Positions 20,338-33,095 of a DNA stretch of 64,000 nt are shown one piece after another (the stretch's first letter is position 1; each line of letters begins with the position of its first letter). Under the pieces are notes generated by a model, which was not told the origin of the DNA, did no database searches, and worked only from the letters and a program-made list of their open reading frames with translations. Position numbers and translations under genes: made by a program. This stretch comes from Holacanthus passer (Eukaryota; Chordata; Actinopteri; Pomacanthidae), in contig JAFREQ010000283.1 in NCBI GenBank assembly GCA_025331565.1, positions 1 to 64,000 of the forward strand, in the 5' to 3' direction.

Positions 20338-21592
20338 ATGCTGTGGGGCCCAAGCCTCCATTGGGCCCTAAGCCAAATTTGATTTTGGGGCCCTCTATTT
20401 CAATAATATTAATTGTTGATCATTCAGACACCTATTCTAAACCCATTGTGGCTCTGGCAGTGTTGTTTACATTATCCTTTTGTCAGCCTAACATCTTTAC
20501 ACATTTAAGGGGGGGGGGCAGTTAATTACATAAATACCAATGCAATAATAATACAAATAATACCAATGAATGAATGATGAATGATGCCAAGGGTGCCACA
20601 TATGATTGTTAATTTCAAAATGTAGCACATTCAGCTGCAAGAGCAGCCTGGGGTTTATTTACACAACACTCCAAGTCATAAAGCAATATATTTACTGTAG
20701 AAGTGTCATCTGGTTTATGATTTTTTGCTTCATAAAAGAAAAACTGCAACAGCAATGTGCAAGAATAATTTTTAGTTGAACAACAATAAAGTGCAACAAC
20801 AAATAAAATCACTTCGATAAATGTAAAAAACAACAACACAGACAACAGACAGAATTGAGTACAGTACAGAGGGCCACTCAGCTGGGTCCACTGGCAGAGC
20901 TGGTGATGATCCATACTGTGTAGACGATGTTGTGATGGAAGTTGCTGAGGAAGTGACAAAAGAAAGACGATGACTTTAAAAAGAAGGACCTATAAAGCCA
21001 TTAAATTACAGTCCTGGACTGAATTATTCATCTCTGAATGTTCTACATTACAATGAGCAATTACAAAGGATGTTTTGCTGTTAACTTACCGGGTAGATCA
21101 GCAGGGGTAGCAGACACAGAGGGGGCAGTGGGCACAGAGGATGGCGGTGCAAGAAAGTGCTCTGGAGTGGATGGACCTAGGATGAAAAAAACAGCAACAA
21201 AAGCTAGCCATGTTAGATGAAATATTACACTAGAAAATGATGCTGCTTACTTTTTTTTTTATAACAAAAATGATGAAAATGTCATTATATCAGTTTATTT
21301 TTGCTTGTAATAAGATAAACTCAACTAGTTGAACAACTGAAATTTGCTTCAGAAATTTTAAGATAATGTGCATTGTCTAAGAAGTCCCTCATAATATGAT
21401 TATATCTTAGATTAAATCTTAATGAAATAATTTAACAGTTATATAAAATGTGTATTGCTATTAATTTACCAGGTAAATCAGCTGTGGTAGCCGACACAGA
21501 GGGGACAGGGGGCACAGAGGATGGGGGTTCAAGACAGGCTTCTGGAGAGGACGGAGATGGACCTAAGAGGATATACATACATACATATACAC
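20338..21592 (-). mobile_element. hAT derivative B1 (5' truncated in intron 2)
   Basis: Read on minus, this copy has exon 3 (around 21560-21470), exon 4 (around 21175-21090), exon 5 (around 20950) and the 3' end with the GGGCCC-rich subterminal region. Its outer 3' terminal repeat is degraded at about 20338. The 5' side stops in intron 2, in the TATGTATGTATATC-like repeat, and is followed directly by the terminal repeat of copy B2. Exon 5 keeps the DPAEWP codons. The copy lies immediately upstream of dnd1 in the same orientation. Confidence 0.8.
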
Positions 21593-23778
21593 CAGAGCCG
21601 GCCCAAGGCATAAGCGAACTAAGCGCCTGCTTAGGGCCCCGCGGCCACTAGGGGGGGCCCCAAGAGCAATTGCAAAAAAATATATATTTTTATTTTTTGC
21701 GTGCATGAGTGACGATTTATATACGATCAGAATTATACTATTGTACAAAACACAATTTTATGTGGTGCTGTTGATTGTAGGCCTAGTGATTCTTACTGCC
21801 TCTCTTTAAATGTGAAAACTCCGCTGCACCGCAATGTGCAGGCCTCCTGCCGCGCAGCGCGCACTACGCATCCAACTCGCGAGCACTTCCAATCAAAGCA
21901 ATGTCACAAAGAAGGACGTACCCTTCTGGGGCTGAAAAAAGAAAGAGGAGCAAAGAGGAGGAGGAGAAAAAAACGCAAAGACAAAGGTATGTTTGCAAGT
22001 CTTGGTAATTGAATGTTTATCAAAGAGATCTGTGTAGCAGTTAATAGTAAATTAGCTAGCTAGTTAGCTAGAAGTGTATCTTTTAACTGACCAGTTAAAT
22101 AGCTTAATATTCTTGCCAACATGTTTGTATTTGTGTAATACAGAGCTTAAGATTGGGTTGATTCTCGGGGTTGGCCCTATATATTTTGGGATAGTTGTTG
22201 TTTTTGTTATTGCTTGAAAACAACGTTTTTGCTAACGTTTAATAGCAAACACTAATTACAACGTCACCTTGTTTGCTAGCAAGTGCGGTGCTAGCAAGAT
22301 GTTTTTGCATCAGGCTACTAGTTATAGTTTGAGATATGTTGTTTGCACAAATTGCCGGGTACAAAGAGCCTGGGAATTCATGTGAGTAAAATAAACAGTC
22401 CTTATTACATCAACTCATAAGTTATGTGAAACTTCCCCAGGAGCACTGTTAAAGTACTTTGGCACAGAAGCCCAGTCCACATCCTCAGGCTCAGCCGTGG
22501 GTAATACGTCAGGTGAGGAAGACTGTCACCATACCATATACGTTCAATGTCTAAGTATAAGGATTACACCTGAAGGGAAATAAATTAAGTCAAAGTATCG
22601 AATTAATATGTGTGTATATGTATGTATGTATCCCCTCTTAGGTCCATCTCCGTCCTCTCCAGAAGCCTGTCTTGAACCCCCATCCTCTGTGCCCCCTGTC
22701 CCCTCTGTGTCGGCTACCACAGCTGATTTACCTGGTAAATTAATAGCAATACACATTTTATATAACTGTTAAATTATTTCATTAAGATTTAATCTAAGAT
22801 ATAATCATATTATGAGGGACTTCTTAGACAATGCATATTATCTTAAAATTTCTGAAGCAAATTTCAGTTGTTCAACTGGCAGAGTTTATCTTATTACAAG
22901 CAAAAATAAACTGATATAATGAAATTTTAATCATTTTTGTTATTAAAAAAAAAGTAAGCAGCATCATTTTCTAGTGTAATATTTCATCTAACATGGCTAG
23001 CTTTTGTTGCTGTTTTTTTCATCCTAGGTCCATCCACTCCAGAGCACTTTCTTGCACCGCCATCCTCTGTGCCCACTGCCCCCTCTGTGTCTGCTACCCC
23101 TGCTGATCTACCCGGTAAGTTAACAGCAAAACATCCTTTGTAATTGCTCATTGTAATGTAGAACATTCAGAGATGAATAATTCAGTCCAGGACTGTAATT
23201 TAATGGCTTTATAGGTCCTTCTTTTTAAAGTCATCGTCTTTCTGGCCCTCTGTACTGTACTCAATTCTGTCTGTTGTCTGTGTTGTTTTTTTTACATTTA
23301 TCGAAGTGATTTTATTTGTTGTTGCACTTTATTGTTGTTCAACCAAAAATTATTCTTGCACATTGCTGTTGCAGTTTTTCTTTTATGAAACAAAAACTCA
23401 TAAACCAGATGACACTTCTACAGTAAATATATTGCTTTATGACTTGGAATGTTGTGTAAATAAACCCCAGGCTGCTCTTGTAGCTGAATGTGCTACATTT
23501 TGAAATTAACAATCATATGTGGCACCCTTGGCATCATTCATCATTCATTCATTGGTATTATTTGTATTATTATTGCATTGGTATTTATGTAATTAACTGC
23601 CCCCCCCCTTAAATGTGTAAAGATGTTAGGCTGACAAAAGGATAATGTAAACAACACTGCCAGAGCCACAATGGGTTTAGAATAGGTGTCTGAATGATCA
23701 ACAATTAATATTATTGAAATAGAGGGCCCCAAAATCAAATTTGGCTTAGGGCCCAATGGAGGCTTGGGTCTGCTCTGC
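21593..23778 (+). mobile_element. hAT derivative B2 (5' end intact, exon 5 deleted)
   Basis: It starts with CAGAGCCGGCCCAAG and ends with GGCTTGGGTCTGCTCTG, a mutated form of the family's 3' repeat. Exon 1 is 21901-21986 (ATG present, frame broken by one extra A), exon 2 22441-22512, exon 3 22642-22734, exon 4 23028-23114. The exon 5 acceptor and the codons up to PVDPAEW are deleted at about 23243. With B1 it forms a head-to-head pair whose shared exon 3-5 blocks are inverted repeats. Confidence 0.82.
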
Positions 23779-23991
23779 CTGGATGCGTTTGTAGGTGCGC
23801 GAACCGGAAGCGGAACAGGAGGGGCGGGCGCTCGGCTTCAGAGGGAGAAAGAGAGCGTCCAGGGGGCCACCACCCCCACTTTGTATGGTGTCAGCTCCCG
23901 TGATTGGCTCACGCCTAAAAGAGGGAAATGCGGCCCAATTACTCCAGACTATACTGCTACATTATTTTATGCAGTCATTAATACAGCTGAA

Positions 23992-26596
23992 TTAAAACAT
24001 TGTGAATGCAGATATACTGTACCCATTTTCATCTGAAACACTGTACGAGATGTTTATTATAAACGTTTCCTCACTTTGTGATACTCTGAATGTATGGTGA
24101 TGGTCATCAAAACTTTCTGTGAATAGTTTGTTTGTCAACAAAAAAATGTGATCTTCAACCAAAGGTATATCACTTATTTGACAAAAGACTGGCATGTCCT
24201 CTTCCACTGAACTGCAAACAAGTCCAGCTTTATACTCTATAGCAACTGCCCTATAGTCGCTCGTGCATGGGTGTGGGAGACTGTTTTTGACGCGCTCTTA
24301 ATCACAACTGTACAATGTCCACATTTCAGTGATGTTCCCATTTAATGGTCCAGAAAGTTACAACAGGAATATGATTATACTGAAGCAAAAAATATACTGA
24401 TAGTTTGACGACGTGACGATGCTGAAACACAAAAAGTGAGTTAAGTGAGCCAGGCGAGTGGTAAAAACCACATGACCTTCCACCCCATGCTTCCCTCATT
24501 ACCTGCACCCGTGACGTGATTATACAGAGAAACCCTACACTGCCACCCGTGGAGACCCGACGCAACCCACAAAAATAAACAGATGTGGCTCCTCTAAATC
24601 ATCAACTTTAACCCAACTACTTGAGAAAACATTTATTGACGAGATCATTTCAAGCATTTCATTGTTAACCACATTCCCATCTCTGAGGAACAAAGATTTA
24701 ATTGGCCCATACTCATTTTGTTTGAGAGCGAAGGTGTCCCAATGATAAGCAATGGCCATCTGATGCTTTTTAGCAAGTGATTTTGGTTATGTTTTAGAAA
24801 TTTTTAAAAGAATCTTTAAACACCTTGTGTTTAGCTTCAAACCTTATTATCCATACAGTGTATATAATAAGGGGCCAATTTTCCTTATCAAAATGGGTAA
24901 TGCATCATAAAATGATGCATAGATAGTAGTGTGGATACAACTGCTGAAACAGTTTGTGGTGGTCAACAATCAAATGCTTTCAATGTATTGTCATATCCCG
25001 AGTGAGAGAAGGTGAAAAAACTATGTTCATTATTTGCAGGAACAATCGTAACAAATTCCAGTTTTTGTTTCCTGGAGGAATAATGTCACCAAACAACAGT
25101 GGGATGTTTTTCACAAGACACAGTGTCTGAATAGAATTCAAACCAATGCCATTGTGGGACGGTTCTTTCGTTCTAAAAAGCCATAATCCAAACTACAAAC
25201 CCTCCAAAACAAGTCCTGTTCTGACATAAAGTGTTGTCTGAGATATCCAAAAAGCAGTTTGATCTCGTACTGAGTTACACCCTCGAGAAGATTATGCACT
25301 GTATCACTGTAGTTCAATGCTTCAATGAATGAAGTGTAGAACTTTTTATCAAACCATATATTGACTTCGATTATGGGTTTTCCTGAAGAGAATAGCAATG
25401 CATTTTAAACACTTTTTTCCCACTAAGAATCACCTTTGGATCATCCTCACTGTATACCATTTGAGAATCATTCTTCTCAATCAAACAAAGGCGACAGAAA
25501 TGACGGCTACTGAATGACTCATTAAAAGCAAGGATTGTGTGCATCCCTAGATTGTCCCCAGTGATTTACCAGCTCATCGGAAAATGGTAGACTTAGCCCT
25601 TGGCTTTCCAGTATTTTTATATCATTTACCAACGGTTCCAGTATAACATCAAAACCATACTTGTGCAGATCTTGTGCATGAGAAAGTGATGGCAAATGAA
25701 TGTTATTCAAAACTGAATTAAATTTGGGTGGCAAGATTCTAACAGCAAAATAAAGACAGACAATTTCATGAACTCCACGTTTGCAGCCAATGGGATTGAC
25801 CGTTTCAAAATCGCCATAGTATAGTTGAATTTGTAATGCATGTCTTTTTGTTGTAAACAAAGGGTGGGTTTTAAAAAAACTTCCATCAAAGAAGTCAGTA
25901 TAAATGACAGGGTCTGACTTACAATCTTTCTTCAGGAGAACACACATGTCTGGATTTCTGCACATGAACTTCAATGTTTCTAAATTTGGCACATATATAA
26001 AAGTATCCTTCACAGGTAATTGATCATAAGTACCAGATTTCTCATTTCGCCTATTTGTTATATCTACTGTGATACCCAATGGCTTTGAGAGAGAAAGACA
26101 CGCTGTTTGTTTTCATGATCAAAGCAACAAGCTTCTTAGTCGCTGTCACTCCTCTCGCCTCTTTGCAGGGGTCTCTTTCCGTTGCAAGGCACAGCAAACT
26201 CCTGTTTCATCTTGGTCTTGCTCCTACAATTGAAGATACCACACTGTTGGAAATCCCACTCCCTTGCAATTTGGCCATGACAGATGCACACATTTATTTG
26301 ATTGGATCTTTAGTAAGTCTCGAATCACTGCCCTCAGAAGAAACACATGGAAGAGATTTGGAATTGGTCCTCCAAAGCGTGCACCTGAGAGGAAGTTGCA
26401 ACTGGCTCACTAGAGGAACAGGCGAAAGTTGAAGTTTGAGCAATTTGTTGGACATCGCTATGAACACTGTTAAGGTGCTTTCGAAAACCTGCATACAGTA
26501 TGTGAAGAGCTGATGCCTACAGCCTTGCTGAGAACAAAAGAATTTGAACTTCGGCCCAGAATAGTAACCATGTTCAACTCTTAAATATGAAATCAA
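23992..26596 (-). pseudogene. EnSpm/CACTA (Tnp2-like) transposase, degenerate
   Basis: Broken minus-strand frames line up with animal EnSpm/CACTA-type transposase proteins. Near 26590-26440 is a C2H2-like start (REHGYYSGPKFKFF-type, CSQQGCRHQ). At 26079-25522 comes IQLYYGDFETVNPIG with ILPPKFNSVLNNIHL. At 25398-25138 is HNLLEGVTQYEIKLLFGYL then YGFLERKNRPT. At about 25110-24760 comes IPLLFGDIIPPGNKNWNLLL, RFEAKHKVFK and KNITKSLAKKHQMAIAYHW. The C-terminal PVFCQISDIPLVEDHIFLL lies at 24207-23992. Several frameshifts and stops separate these parts. No element terminal repeats were recognised. Confidence 0.75.
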
Positions 26597-26599
26597 CTG

Positions 26600-26890
26600 C
26601 TGGGCTGCTTATCTTATCTCTTATCTTATCCAGTGTGATCTAATCTCATCCTTGAAAAAATATCTTCTTCCTTTTTTCGATCTACTTGTTTCTCTCATTT
26701 TTCCTACTGTTTTCTGTATCCTGTCGAACTGTCAACCTTTCGTTCCTCTGTCCCATTCTTCCTGTCATCGTTTAAACATTTCTTACTTGATCATACTTTT
26801 GACTTCTGCTCTACTATCGTTTATCATTATATCTATTGCTGACTTTTTGGCTGCACTTTTAGCAAACTTATCTGCCAGTTCGTTACCCTC
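26600..26890. other. Short pyrimidine-rich stretch, nothing recognised
   Basis: CTTATC repeats near 26605 and T-rich sequence are seen. No supported gene. Confidence 0.4.
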
Positions 26891-26899
26891 CACCCCTAT

Positions 26900-27960
26900 A
26901 CAGTATATTAAATTAGCGTTTTGTGTGTGTGATAGGAACACGTGGTCAGTTGTTGGCCTCGTTAAAGAGCTGCGCTGGCCTAACGACGTGGAGGAACCCT
27001 GCTGCTTTGCTTTGCCTGAGCTTTGATTTGCTTGAACTGTTTTGCTTGAGCTGCTTTGCTTTGTTTCCGCTTTGCTTGCTCTATTGTGCTACTGTGCCTG
27101 GAGTGGCTTCACCCGCATTGCTGTCCTGGCCTGCCCTTTTGGTTGGGGCCTATATCTTAATGTGTGTGTGAACTGTGGGGTTAAAGTTCCTCTCCTTTCG
27201 ATTTCTGTTCATGTTGAATTCAGTTAGTTCAGATTGTTACTTTTGGTTGCTTTATTTTTGATTATGTTGGGTAGATTATAGTTTACTTTTGTTGACATAA
27301 CTTTATCCTTTGTCCAGCCTCCTTAAGTACTCACACCTTCCTGAGGCTGATTGTTTTGTTGTTTTGTTTTGGTATTTTGTGGTTTTGATATACTTGCATT
27401 TGATTAATTTTGATATTCCATTGATTAGTCTTGATTTTCTTGCTAAATATTATTTTGTGTAATTCTTTGGTAATTCAGTTGGTTAAAGCTTATATTACTT
27501 TTTGTTTAAATTTTGACTTAGAGCTTGGTAGCTGCCACCGTTTTTGTTTTTGTTTATTTTTATTTTTTTAATTTGTGCCTTGGTCTCTCTTCAGGTGCTG
27601 GGTGCCCAAGGTGGTGGTCCTGGCGTCCCTGGTGGTGGTTTCCCCCTTTTTTGTGTGTGCTGTGCAGTACCCCGTTTTTTCCTTTTGGCCTCCCTGGGAT
27701 TCTCCTCACCCCTCATCGACCGCTTTTCCCTCACTGGTGAGCCCCAGCCCTGACAAGGTTTCCCTTCCCTTCAACCTCCCTGAATGAACGGTGTTTTACG
27801 AGTTTTTAAATTTTAAAATTGTTAAATAAAAATGTTTGTTTTAAACGGAGCCACATCTCCTGCCGCATTTATATAGCGAACCTGAGTGCCTTAAAAATTG
27901 TATTAAATTCCTTGGGTGAAATTCCCAGGGTGGCGTTGTCTGGCAACTGGAGTTTTTGAC
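26900..27960 (+). mobile_element. LTR-like sequence of a Gypsy/ERV-type element
   Basis: The stretch has T/G-rich sequence, a late AATAAA (TTAAATAAAAATG near 27824), then GGAGCCACATCTCCTGCCGC and a final AGGGTGGCGTTGTCTGGCAA. This order resembles the R-U5 and primer-binding part of fish LTR elements. No second LTR or gag/pol was found. Confidence 0.35.
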
Positions 27961-28084
27961 TAAATTAATTTCTCTCAAAGTGTAAGATAATTCACTCCAC
28001 CACACCCCTCATGTTGCCACACATATATGGAGAGTGGGGGTGTATCTTTTCATAGTCATTAAGTTGCAGTATAAAAAACTTCAA

Positions 28085-28445
28085 AAAAACAACTTCCTTT
28101 CTTTCGGTACTTACAGGTTAGGCATTACATCCAATCAAAAATTGAAAATTTCAAAAATCTTCCAATAGAGCATGAAATTTATAAATTCTTTAAGAGCCCT
28201 CCTGACTCCAAGCATCTTATCTCAAAAATTGTACACTTATTTGATGATTGCATTGATGCGCGCACTGTGAAGACTAGGGATGCTTGGGGAGGGGAGTTGG
28301 GTATAGAGCTGTCTGAATCCATGTGGACCAAATGTTTGTCTAGGATTCATTCTTGTTCTGTAAATAGCAGACATCAATTAATTCAATTTAAGATTGTCCA
28401 TCGCCTGCATTATTCCAAAGTCAGATTGAACAGAATTTATTATTT
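28085..28445 (+). mobile_element. L1-type LINE fragment (ORF2 C-terminal region)
   Basis: One open frame reads FFRYLQVRHYIQSK, then DAWGGELGIELSESMW and LIQFKIVHRLHYSKVRLNRI. This is the C-terminal region of fish L1/Tx1-like ORF2, and the L1 at 42310-46727 has the paralogous LIQFKVLHRLHYAKLQLHR. The frame is cut at about 28445, where the left inverted arm begins. Confidence 0.8.
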
Positions 28446-28555
28446 GGTTTGTTGTTCTCCAACAAGCTGCTCTGTGTCACACAGCTGTGTCTCCACTGAA
28501 GAAGCGGCGGCAGCAGCAGCGCCCTCTGATGTCTCCGAAGAGTAGAAGAGCGTGA

Positions 28556-28677
28556 AAGTTTAGAGCACCTGGTATTCCCGGGCGTTATCCCATGCAATTC
28601 CTTACCAGGCCCTGCCCTGCATGTCTTCCGAGAGATCAGACGAGATCGGGCGTGTTCAGGGTGGTACGTCTGTGAGC
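28556..28677 (-). pseudogene. 5S rRNA-derived sequence, left-arm copy
   Basis: Read on minus, it contains GTACCACCCTGAGCACGCCC, GATCTCGTCTGATCTC, AGGGCCTGGTAAGGAATTGC and CGGGAATACCAGGTGCT. This is the 5S rRNA order with an inserted TC after GATCTC and several substitutions in the internal promoter. It is either a 5S pseudogene or the head of a 5S-derived SINE. Confidence 0.8.
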
Positions 28678-29589
28678 AACAGCAACAAGGACAGTATTTA
28701 AACATGTCCACCATCTGTATATTTTGTTTCATAGTATAAAATGGTATTTACCAAGACAGAAGAGCTTCTCCACCCTGGTCATTACAAGTAATTTAAGTTC
28801 TACTACTAGTCCAGCTGTGAAATGAAATGTCACTAACAATATGCACATGTGCTGCTAAAGCTCGTATCATTACTCTTAAGACTGCCTGCATTCATCTTCA
28901 AGATCCTTTATTCATCACATAGTATTTGATTTGATTCAAGCAGCGAAGCAGAGCAGCAAAATCAAGGTGTGTTCTACAAGTTCCATTACAGGAACCCTGC
29001 GTAGGTTTGGATCACTGCTGGGATTGTGGAGCAATGTTTTGATGACTGGCATCAGGACACACATGTATGTGAATGAGCATGTGAGTCACATGATCCACTT
29101 TCAAATTATTCCACTGATGAACACGGCAAAAAAAAAAGAAAGAAACATTTACTATGACTGACCTGTTACAGAAACATAAATGTAGAAACTGCTTTGAAAA
29201 TAAAGTGAGAAAATGCTTACAATACATTTGTTAGACCTTAAGGACTGTGTTATTGAGGTCGGAAAAAAAGTGTTACTGGGAAATACCAAATGTGAACATT
29301 TTTTGTTTACCTACCTACAATAAAACCACAAGGTATTTGTAAGATTATTACACTGTCTTAACTACTGTCTATCAATTGTTCCCTAAATGCATCTTCATAT
29401 CCAAATGAGCATTATCACTGATGACCAATAACAATAACTGGGCTCAATGCTTGGACTCTCTTGCTGATAATTCTGCTATGTGGCTCAGTATCCAGATGAC
29501 ATTCACCATTACAAACAGCTGGAAATGAAAGATTGCCTCAGACTTTGACAAGCTGAGTGCAGGCTGGGACATTAATATATTCACACATA

Positions 29590-29640
29590 TGTGTACATTT
29601 CCCCATTGTGGGACTAATAAAGGAATACCTCATCTTATTC
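29590..29640 (+). mobile_element. LINE/SINE 3' tail
   Basis: The tail is ACATTTCCCCATTGTGGGAC then TAATAAAGGAATACCTCATC. It matches the tail in dnd1 intron 2 and is repeated in the right arm. Confidence 0.6.
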
Positions 29641-29883
29641 AGATCATACCAACACTTTAGACCTGTCGACTCCTGACCTCTTGTGGCTAAATTGAGTCTA
29701 ACAGTGTATCGCATACAGATCAAATTTGCTGCAACATGGGAGAACTATGTGTCACTGTATTAACATATGCACTGTAGGAAAACCAGGAATGGAATGGAAT
29801 ATCACCAGTAGACCTTGCTAAAGTCATTTGCTTCTCTTAGGAAGTCAAAATTAGTTATTTTTAATTTTGTGCAACATTTAGTG

Positions 29884-30345
29884 TTGTAAGAAATGTGTAG
29901 AAAGAAAATGAAGACTTGAAGGCTCATTACTACCCCTGGATACATGTAGTGTATTATCCTTTCCAGCTTTACTAATGTGATTTGTAGTTATTTAGTGGAA
30001 TGTTTTCTCTAGTTCTACTAATTTGTCCTGCAGCTATTCTGTGGAATGTGAACTTTTGTTTTTCCTTAAATTGAGGGTCAAAGGTCAAGATAGGAGATAA
30101 GATGTCACTTTTACAACTTTAGCAGATGTTCAACAAATTGTCTGGTTGTAAAAGGTGGGGTTAGGAGGGGTAAAGAAACCACATATAAGGATAGCAGTTT
30201 GGACTGAAGAGGAGAGACCTCACAATTGGCACCAGAGACTCTCAGATTCGGCCGGTTTTTGACATTGTTCTTTTTTGTGTAATAAAGTCGTTTTATGCAC
30301 AAGTGAAGACGTGTCATCGGTGGTCACTTCTTTTCATCACACACA
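29884..30345 (+). mobile_element. Possible solo LTR inside element T (left arm)
   Basis: The block has a TATA-like ACATATAAGGATAGC at about 30182, a GTGTAATAAAGTCG polyadenylation signal at about 30278, and starts TGTAAG and ends near CATCACACA. This promoter-then-polyA order fits an LTR. The target duplication was not established. Confidence 0.4.
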
Positions 30346-31425
30346 TCAAGAAACAACATACATGAGTGTTTTGAGGTTTCATTTGGAAGATTTTTTTTTT
30401 AAATAAACCTTTGTCTTTTATAACTTTGACTACTTTGACTTCTGACACAGATTTTTAAAAAAGGGATAGGGTTAGAAAGGGTTTTTAAAAAAAGAGTTTA
30501 AAAAAAAACACAGTCCCTGAAGACTCTCTTGAAGCCCTCTCATTTTACAATTTTTAAACTTGTAAAATAAGAAATAAAAACATTTTAGAAGGAAAAAATA
30601 TGTTGTTGGACCTGTCATTATAATCTACACCCAAGCATATATTCTTCACTTCTCAATACTTCAACTACACTCACATTTGAAATGACAAGAGTTTAAAGCC
30701 TTAATCTTATCACTTATCGATAACCTATACGTAATGACGGACTGCCACTACTAGAGGGGTTAAACCGGTAGAGGGAAATTAAACAAACACACCTAGTCAT
30801 TTTAAAAACGTTTATTGATTTATATGCCGTGCTTGTTTTCCTTTGCTTGGAGCACATGGTTTGCAGCTGTGATGCCAGGCTACTCCATCCAGGTCTTCAC
30901 CTGCAAACAACAAAGTAGCAGGGCAGTAGATGGTGAAGTGGAAACAACAAGAAAGAAGAACTAGTGAAGCAAACTGTGAACTGACACTAAACTTATCACT
31001 TATCAATAAGGGTTGCAGTTATTATATTTTATCAAATAATATCTCTGCCAATTATTTCATTGATCAAACAATTTATCCTTTGCACTACAAAATGCCAGAA
31101 AATAGTGAAAAATCATCATGACATTTTGGTCCAAAGCAACATTTCATTATGTAATCGATGAATCTTTCATAAAAAACAGCTTCCAAATAATTTTCTGGCC
31201 ATTGAGTCATTGATTCAAAAATCGACAGAACCACCTTTCAGCTATTCTTATCTATGGCCTTAACCTGTCGCTACAATAGACTAAAGTTATCATTACTTCT
31301 ATATCCTTAACTTGTCCATATCTTTCAACTAACAATACAAATACTCAAAACTTAAAGTGAAAACGTAAGTTTTTCAAAGGAGGAAAAAAAGTGTCGGAAA
31401 GAAAGATGTAGAACATGTGTGAGCG

Positions 31426-32200
31426 GTGGTGGAATTACCACCAATTATTACTGTACCTGCTGATCCAACTCGGCCCGGCCCTCTTACATCTCCCGAGGAG
31501 GCATGTGCACAGAAGGCCTGGGGCTGCAGAACACAACTTCCGTGTCAAAGCACCCCTCGCCTAATCTGTCGCCTCCTCCTCCTCTGTTCCCGAGACTGTT
31601 ATGGAGTTCAACAGAGGAGAAAAACGAAGGAACAGGTCAGACCAGTTCAGGAAGAAGAATGAGACAAGTCGTTTGGGTTGAGGGAGGTGGTGGAGGTCAC
31701 TCTCTCCCAACAGACAGACCAACACCTCACAAATCAGTTGTATTTTCGTGACGGGAAAAAAATCCATTAACATTGACTGTTTTATTGTTCAATTCAATAC
31801 TGACTACTCACCCGCTGCTGGGCAGTCTGTGGTCCTCCACACTCAAGGCCAGAGGTGGACGGCTGGGGGCCGGGGCTCCTCTCTGGCCGGACAGGGATCA
31901 CCTGTGGGCCGGAGGTGGAGGCCTGGGGGTTGGCGTTCCTCCCCCTGTCGCAGGACCTTTTATCTGCAGGCTCCTCGAGGTGCTGAGCGGATGTTCTCCT
32001 GCTCCCTCTTCTGCTTGTTGTTTTCCTGTTTCACAGACGGAGCGAGGGAAAGAAAGAAAGAATGATGTCAAACTTGTTCGGCTAAATCTCTTTCAGACTG
32101 ACGCAGCTGAGTTGGATAAATCTACGTTTGACATCAAACTGAGCGTATAATGGAGACTGGACAGAGCAGTAGTTAATATCGTCGATTTGTAATGTTGACA
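31426..32200 (-). other. Exon-like open stretch in element T (left arm), function unknown
   Basis: On the minus strand an AG-bounded block at about 32030-31810 stays open and encodes Pro/Ser/Gly-rich sequence with two related motifs (PQASTSGPQ and PQPSTSG). It is followed by GCGG/gtgagt. The right-arm equivalent is 59560-59774. A downstream AG-bounded segment (right arm 60690-60779) encodes a short Cys/His-containing tail in one phase. Phases do not join cleanly, so a gene is not established. Confidence 0.25.
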
Positions 32201-32892
32201 GCATTCCAGAAGTCACTTTTGTGGTACCCAGACTCTCTCGCTTTGTCTAGTCTGATTCCTCAGATATGGATTTCCTACATTCCTCAGAACCACTTAAAAC
32301 AACCCCCAGAGAAGGAAATTGTCTGTGCAGTGTACATGTGGCATCGTGTTAGGGGTAAACAGTATTTACCTACTTTTTGTCACAACACCAAGTCAACATC
32401 AAGCTCTGCCTTTTCCAATTCATTTTCAAAAACATACACGGCATCTAATAAAAAGGCTTGTAAATTAAAGAATTTTGTTTTTGTTGGTTATTTTAATTAT
32501 TTACACTGAAATCTGATTAGTTATTAACAGTAAAGTCTCAATTTCAATTTTTAACTATTAGCTAATGTTAGCTAACAAGCTAACGTTAATGTCAAACAAA
32601 TAACACACACAAGAAAAAGTTTTAAAACGATTTTAAAGGATTCGCATTCTTAACCGTTCACATGGCAAGCTGTAAAACAGTCAGTCCTCCTTCTGCTGGT
32701 CGTCTCTTGGTGGGTTGCGTAGTCTCTAGCTAACCACTTGTCACTTTCCGACACTGAGCTGTCAGAGCCATGTGTCTCTTTCCGAGCTCAGCTGTGAAAT
32801 GGCACAGAAGACGAGCTCCTACACAAAAATGTGGTCAGTCATTTCAGATAAGAAGCTGGATCTTCTGTCTCAAGACCTGCTGGAGTGAACAT

Positions 32893-33095
32893 ATTCAACT
32901 GCAGATGGATGTCCATCACTGAGCTTGGTTCTGTCCGAGGTTTCTGCCTGTTAAAAGGAAGTTTTTCCTCGCCACATCGCGTCAAGTGCTCGCTCATGAT
33001 GGGAACTGTTGGGTCTAGACCTGCTCTGTGTGTTAAGTGCCTTGAGATTTTGTTGTGATTTGGCGCTATACAAATAAAATTGAATTAAATTGAAT
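32893..33095 (+). mobile_element. LINE 3' tail, left-arm copy
   Basis: The stretch contains GGAAGTTTTTCCTCGCCACA, then GTGCCTTGAGATTTTGTTGT and TTTGGCGCTATACAAATAAA followed by ATTGAATTAA repeats. This is a very common teleost LINE 3' end. The inverted copy is at about 58485-58715. Confidence 0.7.

Noticed and set aside
20330..23786. 8-bp target duplication around the B1/B2 pair (CCAACATG versus CCTGGATG)
   Set aside because: Only five of eight bases agree, which is not convincing.
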